A stretch of DNA of 64,000 bases, taken from assembly GCA_028278525.1 (NCBI GenBank), contig JANQEE010000005.1:1-64000 (forward strand). Direction: 5' to 3'. Made by a program: the position numbers and the translations under genes. Shown piece after piece: positions 55,440 through 64,000 of the stretch; the first letter of the stretch is position 1, and every line of letters begins with the position of its first letter. The notes under the pieces are model-generated. The model was not told where the DNA came from and did no database searches. It saw nothing but the letters and a program-made list of their open reading frames with translations. The DNA comes from Minwuiaceae bacterium (GTDB lineage: Bacteria > Pseudomonadota > Alphaproteobacteria > Minwuiales > Minwuiaceae).

Positions 55440-56615
55440 ATGGGCGAAAACTGGAGCAATTGGTCCGGTAACGTGGAAAGCAGGCCGCAGGTCATTGCCG
55501 TACCGGACGACGAGTCGACGGTGGCCGCCCTGGTGCGGGAGGCGGCGGCGGCCGGCCGCGAAGTCCGGGTGGTCGGCACCGGCCATTCCTTTACGCCGGT
55601 CGCGGCCAGCGATGGCCTGCTCCTGAAACTCGATAAAATCGCCTCGGTCACCGATATCGACGCCGACGCCGGCACCGCCTGGGTCGGCGCGGGGGCCAAA
55701 ATCACCGCCATCGGCGAACCGCTGCGGCAGGGCGGCCTGGCGCTCGCCAACCAGGGCGATATCGACGTGCAGGCGATCTGCGGCGCGCTTGGCACCGGCA
55801 CCCACGGCACCGGCCGCACCCTCGGCAACCTGTCGACCCGGATAGCCGCGCTGCGGCTGGTCACGGCCGACGGCGAGATTGCCGAGCTCAGCGCGGAGAA
55901 CGATCCGGAAGCGCTCCGCGCCGCCCGCGTCTCGCTTGGCATGCTCGGCGTCGCGACGGCGGTCCAGTTGAACTGCCTGCCCGCCTATCGGCTGCACGAA
56001 AAACTCTGGGCCGCGACGGTCGACGACTGTTTCGCCGAAATCGACGGCCTGATCGCCGGCAACCGCCATTTCGAATTCTTCTGGCGGCCGGAGCCGGACA
56101 TCTGCGACATGAAAGCGCTCAACCCCCACGACGGACCGCCGGACCCGATGGACGGCGTCGACGGCGAGCGCGTCGACCACAGCTACCGCATCTTCCCCTC
56201 GATCCGGGAAAACAAGTTCAACGAGATGGAGTATTCCGTGCCGGCGGATGCCGGCCCGGACTGCTTCCACGAAATTCGCGCCCTGATGCAGACCCGGCAC
56301 CCGCAGGTCAAATGGCCCGTGGAGTACCGCACCCTCGCAGCGGACGACGCCATGCTCAGCACCGCCTATAAACGCCACAGCGTGACGATCTCGGTCCACC
56401 AGGATGCCAGCCTTCCCTACCGGGATTTCTTCGCCGACTGCGAGGCGATCTTCCGCAACCACCGCGGCCGGCCCCACTGGGGCAAGGTACATAACCTGAC
56501 CGCGGAAGATTTCGCCGACCTCTATCCCGAATGGGATGCCTTCCTCGCCGTGCGCCGGCGGTTCGATCCGAAAGGCCGGTTCCTCAACGATTATCTGAGA
56601 GGGATATTCGAGTAG
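55440..56615 (+). CDS. D-arabinono-1,4-lactone oxidase family flavoprotein
   Basis: The 391-residue protein has the FAD PCMH fold (VRVVGTGHSFTPVAASDGLL, ANQGDIDVQAICGALGTGTHGTG) and the C-terminal domain of the sugar-lactone oxidase family, with the RPHWGKVH signature near the end. The His in GTGHS is at the position of covalent FAD attachment in related oxidases. AGGGTC-type ribosome site (GGGAGGG) precedes ATG 55440. It probably oxidises a sugar or sugar-lactone. Length is slightly short for the family, but no motif is lost. Confidence 0.85.
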   Translation: MGENWSNWSGNVESRPQVIAVPDDESTVAALVREAAAAGREVRVVGTGHSFTPVAASDGLLLKLDKIASVTDIDADAGTAWVGAGAKITAIGEPLRQGGLALANQGDIDVQAICGALGTGTHGTGRTLGNLSTRIAALRLVTADGEIAELSAENDPEALRAARVSLGMLGVATAVQLNCLPAYRLHEKLWAATVDDCFAEIDGLIAGNRHFEFFWRPEPDICDMKALNPHDGPPDPMDGVDGERVDHSYRIFPSIRENKFNEMEYSVPADAGPDCFHEIRALMQTRHPQVKWPVEYRTLAADDAMLSTAYKRHSVTISVHQDASLPYRDFFADCEAIFRNHRGRPHWGKVHNLTAEDFADLYPEWDAFLAVRRRFDPKGRFLNDYLRGIFE

Positions 56616-56631
56616 AGCCGAGGGAAAAGGC

Positions 56632-56961
56632 CTACATCTTGGCGTAGGGGACGAACGGCACGCGTTCGCGCCTCGAGACCCGCGGGACAAGCTGTTCGAT
56701 CGCCTGCTTGAAATGCGCGGTCTGCTGATGCGCGCCCCACGCGTCCTCATTCTCGTAGAGTTCGAAAAGAAAGAACTGCGACGGGTCCGTCGGCGAACGG
56801 TAGGGGAGGAACAGCTTAACGCCCGGTTCCGCCATGGTCGGCGCGATCAGGTCTTGCAGGATCGCACCGACCGCCGACGCTTCGCCATCCTTGGCTTCAA
56901 TGTTGATGGCGACGACAAATCCGTCGTTAAGCTGCTTGGGCGTGAAACTGGATTCCTGCAT
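56632..56961 (-). CDS. Antibiotic biosynthesis monooxygenase domain protein
   Basis: A 109-residue ABM-domain protein has FVVAINIEAKDGEASAVGAILQDLIAPTMAEPGVKLFLPYRSPTDPSQFFLFELYENEDAW with ferredoxin-like alpha/beta order and HQQTAHFKQAI. The domain occurs in quinol monooxygenases and in small cofactor-free oxidative enzymes; substrate unknown. It is convergent with the FAD oxidase gene. Confidence 0.82.
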   Translation of the reverse strand: MQESSFTPKQLNDGFVVAINIEAKDGEASAVGAILQDLIAPTMAEPGVKLFLPYRSPTDPSQFFLFELYENEDAWGAHQQTAHFKQAIEQLVPRVSRRERVPFVPYAKM

Positions 56962-57081
56962 AACCGCCTACCGTAATTTTCAGGGACACCCCTGTCCTTT
57001 AGCACGGGGCGACGGCGCGTTGTTTCGATTACCGTCGAAGCTTACGTCGGGAACGGAGAACGGCCGCGGGCGCTTGCGGCG

Positions 57082-58002
57082 CTAGGTCGTCTTCACCTGA
57101 TAGCCGAGCCGCGGGAAGTGCACGACAACATCGCCGACCAGGTCGTCGCGCCGCGCAATCGAGATCGTCTCGCCGGTGATCCGAACGATCTGGCCGGCGA
57201 CCATGTCGCGGGCATAGTCGTCCGGGCCGACCGCGACACGGTCGCCGGGTGCGAGACCGTCCATCGGTTCCGAGTCTGCCGGCGTCTCGGGTTCGGCCGC
57301 CTTCGCCGCCTGCAACGCCTCCGCCGCCGACATGTCACTCGGCGAACCGTGACCGATCTCCGAAATCCGAAGCATCCAGGCCATTAGCCGCTCATACGGC
57401 GCCAGCAGTTCCTGGCTCTTCCTCGGCAGGGCATTGAGAAACCAAAGCGCGTGATAGACGCCGAAATCGGCCAGGCCCGCCTTCTCGCCCAGCAGGAAAC
57501 GCCGGCCGTCGGACAGCATGTCTTCGACCCAGGCGATCATCGGCCGAAGCGACGGCAGATTGCGCGACGCCGATGCCTTGACCGGGGCCAGATCCGTCGG
57601 GGCCGGCTGGCCGCGCATGGCGGCGCGGTCGGCGAAGAAATCGGCGCCCAGCTCATCCGCGTTGAGCGCCGCGACATAGCGCGCGATCGGCCAGAACAGC
57701 TGTGTCTCCGACCAGGCGGTCAGGATGGCGGACTGGCCGGCGCCGCCCTGCGGAAACAGGCTGGGCTCCGGATGACGCCGCTCCAGTTCCGCCGCGATCA
57801 GGTTGGTATCGCAATAGATGTCCGCGCCGATTTGCAGCACCGGAATGCGCCGGTAGCCGCCGGTCAGCGGCACCAGCTCCGGCTTCGGCATAACGGCGGG
57901 CGCGATCACCGAGCGCCACGGCAGCCCCTTCAGTCCAAAGATCAGCCGAACCTTTTCCGAGAACGGCGACATCTCGTAGTGATGCAAAATCAGGTCGGCC
58001 AT
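57082..58002 (-). CDS. Glutathione S-transferase with C-terminal extension
   Basis: A 306-residue protein has a thioredoxin-like N-domain (LILHHYEMSPFSEKVRLIFGLKGLPW) with SPFSEKV at the usual catalytic Ser/Cys position, then an all-helical domain. The last 70 or so residues (GDRVAVGPDDYARDMVAGQIVRITGETISIARRDD) form a small beta-rich extension beyond the usual 200-220 residue GST. GGAG is 7 nt upstream of ATG 58002. It follows the cupin gene by 12 nt. The substrate is unknown. Confidence 0.83.
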   Translation of the reverse strand: MADLILHHYEMSPFSEKVRLIFGLKGLPWRSVIAPAVMPKPELVPLTGGYRRIPVLQIGADIYCDTNLIAAELERRHPEPSLFPQGGAGQSAILTAWSETQLFWPIARYVAALNADELGADFFADRAAMRGQPAPTDLAPVKASASRNLPSLRPMIAWVEDMLSDGRRFLLGEKAGLADFGVYHALWFLNALPRKSQELLAPYERLMAWMLRISEIGHGSPSDMSAAEALQAAKAAEPETPADSEPMDGLAPGDRVAVGPDDYARDMVAGQIVRITGETISIARRDDLVGDVVVHFPRLGYQVKTT

Positions 58003-58014
58003 TGAGCACTCCAA

Positions 58015-58491
58015 TCAGTAAGGGTCGCCGTTCTTGTTTGTGAAGACCGACACGGAAGCCTTCGTCACCAGGTGCAAATCGACGTCGGGGTACGAGACTT
58101 CGTCGTCGGTGGATCGGGCGCCGACCTCCAGATAGACGGCAGGGCCGTCACCACGGTTGATCATTTGGTGACCGTCAGCCACGCCGGCGGGAAATCCGGC
58201 AGCCATGCCCGGCCCTAAAACCTGCTCGCCGGCGTCGGTTACCAGTGTCAACGCACCTTCTAGAACATAGACGAACTCGTCCTCGTTCGTGTGCCAGTGC
58301 CGCTGCGACGACCACGCCCCCGGCTCCAGCGTGACCAGATTGACGCCGAATTGAGTCAGACTTAGGGCGTTGCCCAATGCCCGCTTCGACCGGGCCTCGA
58401 CCGCGCTCTTGAATTGCTCCGGATAGGTCGAGCCCGTGCGGCCCGGTACCGTTGCCGGATCGACCGCCGGCGGTTTCGGTGTTTCGCTCAT
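58015..58491 (-). CDS. Cupin domain protein
   Basis: The 158-residue protein has a single cupin domain with the metal motif HWHTNEDEFVYVLEGALTLVTDAGEQ and a second motif GDGHQMINRG-like (VADGHQMINRGDGPAVYLEVGAR). It may be a metal-binding regulator or isomerase/oxygenase; no reaction can be assigned. It stands upstream of the GST gene and probably forms a two-gene unit with it. Confidence 0.82.
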   Translation of the reverse strand: MSETPKPPAVDPATVPGRTGSTYPEQFKSAVEARSKRALGNALSLTQFGVNLVTLEPGAWSSQRHWHTNEDEFVYVLEGALTLVTDAGEQVLGPGMAAGFPAGVADGHQMINRGDGPAVYLEVGARSTDDEVSYPDVDLHLVTKASVSVFTNKNGDPY

Positions 58492-58539
58492 CTCGGCCTC
58501 CTCCTAACACAGACTATAAGAAGTTTTTTATAAAATATT

Positions 58540-59319
58540 CTAGATACTATCGAATTCCCCGCCGCGCCCCTTGCCCCCGGCGAACCGGCCGGCGCCGGCG
58601 CGGGCCTCCTGAGCCAACGGCGCCAAGCCGCCGCGCCCCTCGTTCTTCAGCGCGTCCTCGACCGGCATGCCCCATTGCCGATAGGACGATAGCCGGTCGG
58701 CGCGCAGGCAGACCTGCGGGAACCGGGCCAGGTTATGGGCCAGTTTCTCGGCTTCGGCGCGCGCCTCTCCGGCGGGCACGACCCGGTTGGCGAGGCCGAA
58801 CGACAGCGCTTCGTCGGCGCCGACCGGCCGGCCGGTCAGGATCATGTCCAGCGCCCGGCTGTGGCCGATCAGCCTGGGCAGCCGCACCGTGCCGCCATCC
58901 ACCAGCGGCACGCCCCAGCGCCGGCAGAACACGCCGAACTGCGCGGTTTCCGAGGCGATGCGCATGTCGCACCACAAGGTAAGCTCCAGCCCGCCGGCGA
59001 CCGCATAACCTTCGACCGCGCAGATCACCGGCTTGTTCAGCAACATGCGGCTCGGCCCGAGCGGTCCGTCGCCCTCCGGGTCGTATGTATCGGAGATCCC
59101 GGCATCCGACAGGGACTTCAGGTCGTAGCCGGCGCAAAAGGTCTCGCCCGTGCCGCTGAACACCGCGACCGACTGGCTGTCGTCCTGATCGAAGGCGCTG
59201 AACGCCTCGATCAGAAGCTGACCGGTCTCGTGGTCGACCGCGTTGCGCCGCTCCGGCCGGTTAAGAATGACCGTGGTGACGGGACCGTCCGTTTCCACCA
59301 GAACCTTGCGTTCGCTCAT
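58540..59319 (-). CDS. Enoyl-CoA hydratase/isomerase family protein
   Basis: The 259-residue crotonase-fold protein starts MSERKVLVETDGPVTTVIL at ATG 59319. It has GETFCAGYDLKSL (oxyanion hole), PVICAVEGYAVAGGLELTLWCDMRIAS and DGGTVRLPRLIGHSRALDMIL. The usual catalytic Glu pair of hydratases is not fully evident at EGYAVAGGLELTL and the WGVPLVDGGTV segment, so it may be an isomerase or hydrolase. Its ATG overlaps the upstream gene's TGA by 1 nt. Confidence 0.85.
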   Translation of the reverse strand: MSERKVLVETDGPVTTVILNRPERRNAVDHETGQLLIEAFSAFDQDDSQSVAVFSGTGETFCAGYDLKSLSDAGISDTYDPEGDGPLGPSRMLLNKPVICAVEGYAVAGGLELTLWCDMRIASETAQFGVFCRRWGVPLVDGGTVRLPRLIGHSRALDMILTGRPVGADEALSFGLANRVVPAGEARAEAEKLAHNLARFPQVCLRADRLSSYRQWGMPVEDALKNEGRGGLAPLAQEARAGAGRFAGGKGRGGEFDSI

Positions 59320-59927
59320 CACGCTGCCCTCCGCCGTGGAACCTGCCGTTCGTCGAGCCGTCGCCGCAGCATGTCGATGCGGTCTCCGCCGAAAAACAGC
59401 TCGTCTTCGAAAACGAAGGACGGGGCGCCGAACACGCCGGCAGCGTCGGCTTCTCCGTTGATCTCGTAGCTGATCTCCAGGCCTTCGCCTGCACGGTATG
59501 CATCGAAACCGTCGGTCGACGCGCCGCATTCCTTCAACACGCCGGCCATTGCCGCCGGGTCCTCGATATCGAGTTCGCGCTTAAAGAAGCGTTCGAACAC
59601 CGCATCGTTATAGGGACGGAACACGCCTTCTTTCTGGGCATACAGCGCGCCGACGGCCGCCAGCCTGGAATCGAAGATCTTTTTCGGGCCCTTGACGATC
59701 AGCCCGCGTTCGTTGGCGATGCGGCGCGCGTCCATATAGCTGTATTTGACCTTGCGCCACTGCGCCTCGGACCGCTCTTCGACCGACCCGAACGAGCCCG
59801 CCAGATCCAGCACGAAAGGCCGCCACAGAACGCTGACGTCGTAGTCGCGTTCCAGTTGGTACATCGGCTCCACGGCCAGATAAGTGTAGGGACTCTTGTA
59901 GTCGAAATAGAATGTTACCTCCGCCAT
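59319..59927 (-). CDS. 2-hydroxychromene-2-carboxylate isomerase / DsbA-like protein
   Basis: The 202-residue protein has the DsbA-like fold of the HCCA isomerase family (VTFYFDYKSPYTYLAVEP, with SPYTY in place of a CxxC motif). FDAYRAGEGLEIS and VFGAPSFVFEDELFFGGDRIDML are the typical C-terminal sections. It is GSH-dependent in naphthalene degradation, but the family also has other roles. It is translationally coupled to the enoyl-CoA hydratase gene. Confidence 0.85.
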   Translation of the reverse strand: MAEVTFYFDYKSPYTYLAVEPMYQLERDYDVSVLWRPFVLDLAGSFGSVEERSEAQWRKVKYSYMDARRIANERGLIVKGPKKIFDSRLAAVGALYAQKEGVFRPYNDAVFERFFKRELDIEDPAAMAGVLKECGASTDGFDAYRAGEGLEISYEINGEADAAGVFGAPSFVFEDELFFGGDRIDMLRRRLDERQVPRRRAA

Positions 59928-60006
59928 CGGCGCGCTCCTTCCACTGTCGTTTCGGTCATGCTAGCCCGCCGGGCGGGCATTGCCCAAACCGGGAACGGCG
60001 TAGATC

Positions 60007-60801
60007 TCAAGCGGTGAGGCCGCCGTCGACGATAAGCTGCGTCGCCGTCACATATTTCGCCTCGTCCGAGGCGAGGAACAAAGACGCGTAGGCCACGTCC
60101 CAGGCATCGCCCATCTTTCCGGTCGGGCACATGGCATCGCGCTTGGCGATGGTCTCCTGCACCTTGCCGTCATCGTACTGCCGCGCGATGCGATGGGTCA
60201 CCAGCGGCGTGTTCATCAGGCCGGGCAGCACGCAGTTGCAGCGGATGCCCTGCTTCACGTACTGCATCGCAACCGCCTTGGTGAATTGGATCAGGCCGGC
60301 TTTCGAGGCGTGGTAGGAAACCATGTTCCGCCCGGAGACGCTCTTGATACCGGCGACGGACGAGACATTGACGATGGCGCCGCCGCCCTGGCGCTGCATC
60401 GCGGGCAGCACGTGCTTGCAGGCCAGGAACGCGCTTTTCAGGTTGAGGTCTATGTTGGCGTCCCAGGTCTCCTCGCTCATCTCCACCGGGCCGCCGGGCT
60501 CCGATCCGCCGACATTGTTCTGTAGCACGTCGATTCGCCCGTATGCGGCGAGGCAGGCGTCGACCATGGCTGCCACGGACGCGGAATCGGTCGCATCCAC
60601 GGAGCCGGCGGTGCAGACGCCGCCCTCGCCCTCGATAATGCCGCAGGTCTCCTCGGCCGCCGGCCGGTTGATGTCGGCGGCATAAACCTTGGCCCTTTCG
60701 CGGGCATAGAGGACGGCCGCGGCCTTGCCGTTGCCCCAGCCCTCGCCCACCGATCCCGCGCCGACCACCAGCGCCACCTTGTCCTGCAATCGCCCCGCCA
60801 T
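60007..60801 (-). CDS. Short-chain dehydrogenase/reductase
   Basis: The 264-residue classical SDR begins MAGRLQDKVALVVGAGSVGEG at ATG 60801 after GGGAGG. It has the cofactor glycine motif (GAGSVGEG), DINRPAAEE with an Asp in the second-strand end favouring NAD(H), NNVGG, SSVAG with the Ser, and YHASKAG with the Tyr/Lys. The terminal VTATQLIVDGGLTA is typical. The substrate is unknown. It is divergent from the DUF1445 gene. Confidence 0.88.
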   Translation of the reverse strand: MAGRLQDKVALVVGAGSVGEGWGNGKAAAVLYARERAKVYAADINRPAAEETCGIIEGEGGVCTAGSVDATDSASVAAMVDACLAAYGRIDVLQNNVGGSEPGGPVEMSEETWDANIDLNLKSAFLACKHVLPAMQRQGGGAIVNVSSVAGIKSVSGRNMVSYHASKAGLIQFTKAVAMQYVKQGIRCNCVLPGLMNTPLVTHRIARQYDDGKVQETIAKRDAMCPTGKMGDAWDVAYASLFLASDEAKYVTATQLIVDGGLTA

Positions 60802-60948
60802 CCGATTGGCCTCCCCTGGTTGCACGCCCCCTATCTGATCTCAAATCCGCGTGACGCGGAAGCCCACCGGGGCGCAATGATTGACGCGGCGGCCCCAAAA
60901 AGTGTTTGATTGGCCCGCCTAAGAAACACCGATGGGGGACAGTAAGGC

Positions 60949-61764
60949 TTGACGGTTACGGCGATGAATCCCAGCCTTTCGGCGGCAAGCCCGGCAGAGG
61001 CCAGGCGGCTGATCCGCACCGGCGCCCATACCGGTCAGACCGCCGGCATGGCGCCCGGCTACCTGCAGGGCAATATCGCCATCCTGCCGGCCGACCTGGC
61101 GCTGGATTTCGCCCGTTATTGCCAGCGCAACCCGAAACCATGCCCGCTGGTCGGCGTGTCGGAAACCGGCGACCCGTCCCTGCCGACGCTCGGCGCCGAC
61201 ATCGACATGCGGACCGATCTCTCGGGCTACAACGTCTATCGGGACGGCGAGCTTGCCGACACCGTCAGCGACATTCGCGACCTGTGGCGCGACGACTTCG
61301 TCACCTTCGTGCTCGGCTGCTCGTTCTCCTTCGAAGACGCGTTGGTCTCCGAAGGCGTGCCGCTCCGCCATCTGGAGACCGGCACCACCGTGTCCATGTA
61401 CCGCACCAACATCGCGACGGTGCCGGCGGGGCCGTTCCATGGCGACATGGTGGTATCGATGCGGCCGCTGAAACCCGCCGACGCGATCAAAGCGGTCGAA
61501 ATCACCGCGCGGTTCCCGGAAACCCACGGCACGCCGGTCCATCTGGGAGACCCGGCGATGATCGGGGTCGACGATATCGCGCGCCCGGACTGGGGCGATC
61601 CGGCCGAATTCAGGGACGGGGAGATCCCGGTATTCTGGGCCTGCGGCGTAACGCCCCAGGTCGCCGTGCGCCAGGCCCGTCCGCCGATCTGCATCACCCA
61701 CCGGCCGGGATCGATGCTGATCACCGATATTCCAAGCACAGAGGCGCGCCAAACGCCCGGCTAA
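60949..61764 (+). CDS. DUF1445 putative hydro-lyase
   Basis: The 271-residue protein matches the DUF1445/YcsI hydro-lyase family: [55 protein letters not shown] and the terminal [13 protein letters not shown]. Mitochondrial relatives are D-glutamate cyclases. TTG 60949 and ATG 60964 are possible starts. It lies 52 nt before the TRAP dctP gene and is probably cotranscribed, so the imported acid may be its substrate. Confidence 0.85.
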   Translation: MTVTAMNPSLSAASPAEARRLIRTGAHTGQTAGMAPGYLQGNIAILPADLALDFARYCQRNPKPCPLVGVSETGDPSLPTLGADIDMRTDLSGYNVYRDGELADTVSDIRDLWRDDFVTFVLGCSFSFEDALVSEGVPLRHLETGTTVSMYRTNIATVPAGPFHGDMVVSMRPLKPADAIKAVEITARFPETHGTPVHLGDPAMIGVDDIARPDWGDPAEFRDGEIPVFWACGVTPQVAVRQARPPICITHRPGSMLITDIPSTEARQTPG

Positions 61765-61816
61765 CAGGCAGCACCGCAACAAGTTCAAAGTAGAACGACA
61801 ACAGGGAGTCTAAAAA

Positions 61817-62875
61817 ATGGCACTGAAACATCTTGCCGCCGCGATGGCGGCGGGCGGCATCGCTTTGGCGGCGGTTGGCGCCTCGGCCCAGGACCTGCCA
61901 CGCAACCAGTTCAAGGTCGTCGGCACCTGGGGCAACCTGTCCAACTTCCAGAAGCATGAAGGCCCGTTCTGGAATCAGGTCGTTTCCGATAAATCCGGCG
62001 GCGCGATCACTGCCCAGGCCTCGCCGCTGACCGAGCTCGGCCTCAAGGGCTTCGAGGTGATGCGCCTGCTGAAGCTCGGCGTGTTCGATTTCGCCCATGG
62101 CGTGATCGGCTACGTCGCGTCGGAGGACGCGGTGTTCGAAGGCGTCGACCTGTCGGTCATCGCCCAGGACATCGGCACGGCCCGCGAGATCACCAAGGTC
62201 TACCGTCCGATCCTGGAGGACGCGTTCGCCAAGACCTACAATGCCAAGCTGATGCTGATGTACCCGTTCCCGAGCCAGATGCTCTGGTGCAACACGCCGA
62301 TCAACAATATCGGCGACCTGAAGGGCAAGAAGATCCGGGTCTATTCCACCACGCTCGGCGATTTCGTCGAGGGTGTCGGCGGCACCAGCGTGACGGTGCC
62401 GTTCGCCGAGGTCGTGCCGGCCTTGCAGAAAGGCGTCGTCGATTGCGGCATCACCGGCACCATGCCGGCCTACCGCGCCAAGTGGCACGAAGTCGCGACC
62501 CATGCGCTGGCGCTGCGCGTCGGCTGGGGGATCTCGTTCGGCGCCATGAGCATGAAGACCTGGAACCGCCTGGACGACAAGACCAAGGCCCTGCTGACCG
62601 CGGAAACCCAGGCGCTGGAAGACCGGATGTGGAAGGAAACCGGCATCGAAGACGAGATGGGTGTCATCTGCAACACCAATACCGGCGACTGCACGGAAGG
62701 CACGCCCGGCAACATGAAGCTGGTCGTGCCGACGGACGCCGACAGGGCCGCGCGCGAAGCCGTGATGAACGACTTCATCCTCAAGCGCTGGGCCGCCCGC
62801 TGCGGCGAGGAATGCGTCAAGCAGTGGAACGGTACCGTCGGCAAGCTGCTCGGCGTTACCGCCAGCGCCAACTGA
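61817..62875 (+). CDS. dctP: TRAP transporter periplasmic binding protein DctP
   Basis: The 352-residue secreted protein has a signal peptide (LAAAMAAGGIALAAVGASA cleaved before QDLP) and the DctP-type fold. KKIRVYSTTLGDFVEGVGGTSVTVPFAEVVPALQKGVVDCGITGTM contains the conserved Arg that binds the carboxylate of ligands. It captures an organic acid for the DctQM permease. AGGGAG precedes ATG 61817. It is followed by dctQ after a strong hairpin. Confidence 0.9.
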   Translation: MALKHLAAAMAAGGIALAAVGASAQDLPRNQFKVVGTWGNLSNFQKHEGPFWNQVVSDKSGGAITAQASPLTELGLKGFEVMRLLKLGVFDFAHGVIGYVASEDAVFEGVDLSVIAQDIGTAREITKVYRPILEDAFAKTYNAKLMLMYPFPSQMLWCNTPINNIGDLKGKKIRVYSTTLGDFVEGVGGTSVTVPFAEVVPALQKGVVDCGITGTMPAYRAKWHEVATHALALRVGWGISFGAMSMKTWNRLDDKTKALLTAETQALEDRMWKETGIEDEMGVICNTNTGDCTEGTPGNMKLVVPTDADRAAREAVMNDFILKRWAARCGEECVKQWNGTVGKLLGVTASAN

Positions 62876-62884
62876 GCTGACGTC

Positions 62885-62920
62885 GGTGGGGACGCCGCCC
62901 GTCGGGACGGCGTCCCCACC
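62885..62920. other. 13-bp hairpin between dctP and dctQ
   Basis: GGTGGGGACGCCG (62885-62897) and CGGCGTCCCCACC (62908-62920) are perfectly complementary, with CCC/GGG pairs able to extend the stem across a bulged A. No T tract follows. It has the same placement as the hairpin between livK and livH. Confidence 0.65.
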
Positions 62921-62964
62921 GCCTGCTCGAATCCCCCGCGGATCAACCAAATGACCCACCGGGC

Positions 62965-63558
62965 ATGCTGACCCGCCTGCTGCCGATCGCGGAACGGGCA
63001 TCGCGCGTCGCGGTGTGGGCGGGCGGCGCGCTGCTGATTTTCTCGGCCGCCATGGTCTCGGTCGACGTGATCTTGCGCAAGCTGTTCTCGATCACGCTGG
63101 CCGGCTCGGACGAGATCTCCGGCTACCTGTTCGGCATCAGCACCGCCTTCGCCTTTTCCTACGCGCTGCTGCACCGCGCCAACGTCAGGATCGACGCGCT
63201 TTACATGCATCTGCCGCGGCGGATTCGCGCCGCGCTGGACCTGTTCGGCCTACTGCTGCTCGGCCTGTTCATCGGCATCCTGACTTGGCGGGCGCTGCTG
63301 CTGGTGCAGGATTCCTATGCCTTCTGGTCGAAATCGATCACGCCGCTGCAGACCCCGTTGGCGATCCCGCAGACGCTCTGGGTGCTCGGACTGGTGCTGT
63401 TCCTGATCACCCTCGTTCTGGTGATCGCGGTTACGGCCGTCGCCCTGTTCCGGGGCGATCTCGCCACCGTGCAGCGCGTCGCCGGCGCCCGCACCGTCGA
63501 CGAGGACATCGAGGAAGAGACCCATGTGACGCCCGACAGCGACCGGATGGACCGCTGA
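62965..63558 (+). CDS. dctQ: TRAP transporter small permease DctQ
   Basis: The 197-residue membrane protein has four helices with the typical DctQ layout (VWAGGALLIFSAAMVSVDVILRKLFSITLAGSDEISGYLFGISTAFAFSYALLHRANVRID). The C-terminal tail is acidic (VDEDIEEETHVTPDSD). It is followed by dctM, whose ATG overlaps the gap by a 1-nt spacer after its TGA. It bridges the binding protein and the large permease. Confidence 0.88.
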   Translation: MLTRLLPIAERASRVAVWAGGALLIFSAAMVSVDVILRKLFSITLAGSDEISGYLFGISTAFAFSYALLHRANVRIDALYMHLPRRIRAALDLFGLLLLGLFIGILTWRALLLVQDSYAFWSKSITPLQTPLAIPQTLWVLGLVLFLITLVLVIAVTAVALFRGDLATVQRVAGARTVDEDIEEETHVTPDSDRMDR

Positions 63559-63559
63559 G

Positions 63560-64000
63560 ATGCTCGGCTTCACGCTCATCCTGTTGCTGGCGCTGATCGC
63601 GCTCAGCGTGCCCATTGCCGCCGCGCTCGGCGTGCTCGGCCTGGCGCTGGATCACGTTTATTCGCCGATGCCGCTGTTCCTGGCCCTCGGCGACGTCGCC
63701 TGGCAGAACAGTACCGAATACCTGCTGGTGGCGATCCCGCTGTTCATCCTGCTCGGCGAAATCCTGCTGCGCTCCGGTATCGCCGCCCGGATGTACGGCG
63801 CCATGGTGCAATGGCTGAGCTGGCTGCCCGGCGGCCTGATGCATTCGAACGTCGGCTCCTGCGCCTTGTTCGCGGCGACCTCCGGCTCCAGCGTCGCCAC
63901 CGCCGCGACGATCGGCACCGTGGCGCTGCCCGAGGTCGAGCGCCGCCGCTACAATGAGCGGCTGTTCGTCGGCACCCTGGCCGCCGGCGGCACGCTCGGC
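63560..64000 (+). CDS. dctM: TRAP transporter large permease DctM (3' part outside window)
   Basis: The open frame starts MLGFTLILLLALIALSVPIAAALGV at ATG 63560 and runs beyond the right edge. The visible 147 residues hold several membrane helices with the DctM segments TEYLLVAIPLFILLGEILLRSG and GGLMHSNVGSCALFAATSGSSVATAATIG. It is the transport channel of the TRAP system. The missing part should contain the rest of the roughly 430-residue protein. Confidence 0.88.
   Translation, partial: MLGFTLILLLALIALSVPIAAALGVLGLALDHVYSPMPLFLALGDVAWQNSTEYLLVAIPLFILLGEILLRSGIAARMYGAMVQWLSWLPGGLMHSNVGSCALFAATSGSSVATAATIGTVALPEVERRRYNERLFVGTLAAGGTLG

Noticed and set aside
58003-58014. TTG start giving four extra residues to the GST
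   Set aside because: ATG 58002 has GGAG at 7 nt, while the TTG would use an overlapping site without ribosome signal.

Overview
The window is high-G+C DNA from what looks like an alphaproteobacterium, probably Rhodospirillales-like. The evidence is the cysG-DUF2849-cysI-DUF934-cysH sulfur operon, the adjacent tamA/tamB pair, MipA/OmpV and FixL/FixK-type regulators, and a catabolic style rich in amidohydrolases, MaoC hydratases, SDRs, a Liv ABC importer and a TRAP importer. No rRNA, CRISPR array, transposase or phage gene was seen. The placement is an inference from gene content; no marker gene gives the species.

Left part (1-25.9 kb). At the left edge a CesT-like type III secretion chaperone is followed by a large polar protein that runs out of the window, a typical chaperone-substrate arrangement. 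Then come an amidohydrolase, the ABC-F ATPase uup, a membrane histidine kinase, and the assimilatory sulfate operon (cysG to cysH) with a recognisable promoter and a structured leader carrying a 24-codon ORF. A complete branched-chain amino acid type importer (livK-H-M-G-F) follows. After it lie MaoC-type hydratases, a MipA/OmpV porin-like protein, 3-hydroxyanthranilate dioxygenase, a metallo-beta-lactamase-fold enzyme, an EamA exporter, an SMP-30 lactonase, an SDR and two further amidohydrolases.

Centre (26.0-40.8 kb): a selenocysteine island. selA and selB are followed by two orphan substrate-binding proteins, a 96-nt tRNA-Sec with anticodon UCA and its own promoter, an unnamed conserved protein, a UGSC-motif selenoprotein (in-frame TGA at 33498-33500), a flavoprotein-SelD fusion, and a GrdB-like selenoprotein (in-frame TGA at 36519-36521). 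Both TGA codons are followed at nearly the same distance by a hairpin whose 5-nt apical loop has G in position 2, as expected for bacterial SECIS elements. A D-2-hydroxyacid dehydrogenase, an MmgE/PrpD protein and a phytanoyl-CoA dioxygenase come next. The island therefore holds the insertion machinery together with two of its clients. The substrate of the system is unknown. Conventional gene callers would split both selenoproteins.

Right part (41-64 kb): a DEGS-like sphingolipid desaturase, two hybrid histidine kinases (one with a FixL-like PAS domain), an OmpR-type regulator and a FixK-type Crp/Fnr regulator, then tamB/tamA, a sugar-lactone oxidase-like flavoprotein, and a run of small catabolic enzymes (ABM, GST, cupin, enoyl-CoA hydratase, 2-hydroxychromene-2-carboxylate isomerase type, SDR). 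A DUF1445 hydro-lyase and a TRAP transporter (dctP-Q-M) close the window, with dctM running off the right edge.

Non-coding structure includes a strong terminator and a 35-nt-arm inverted repeat after the gene ending at 30527, three copies of an approximately 85-bp palindromic repeat, a second inverted repeat pair, and hairpins placed between the binding-protein and permease genes of both importers.
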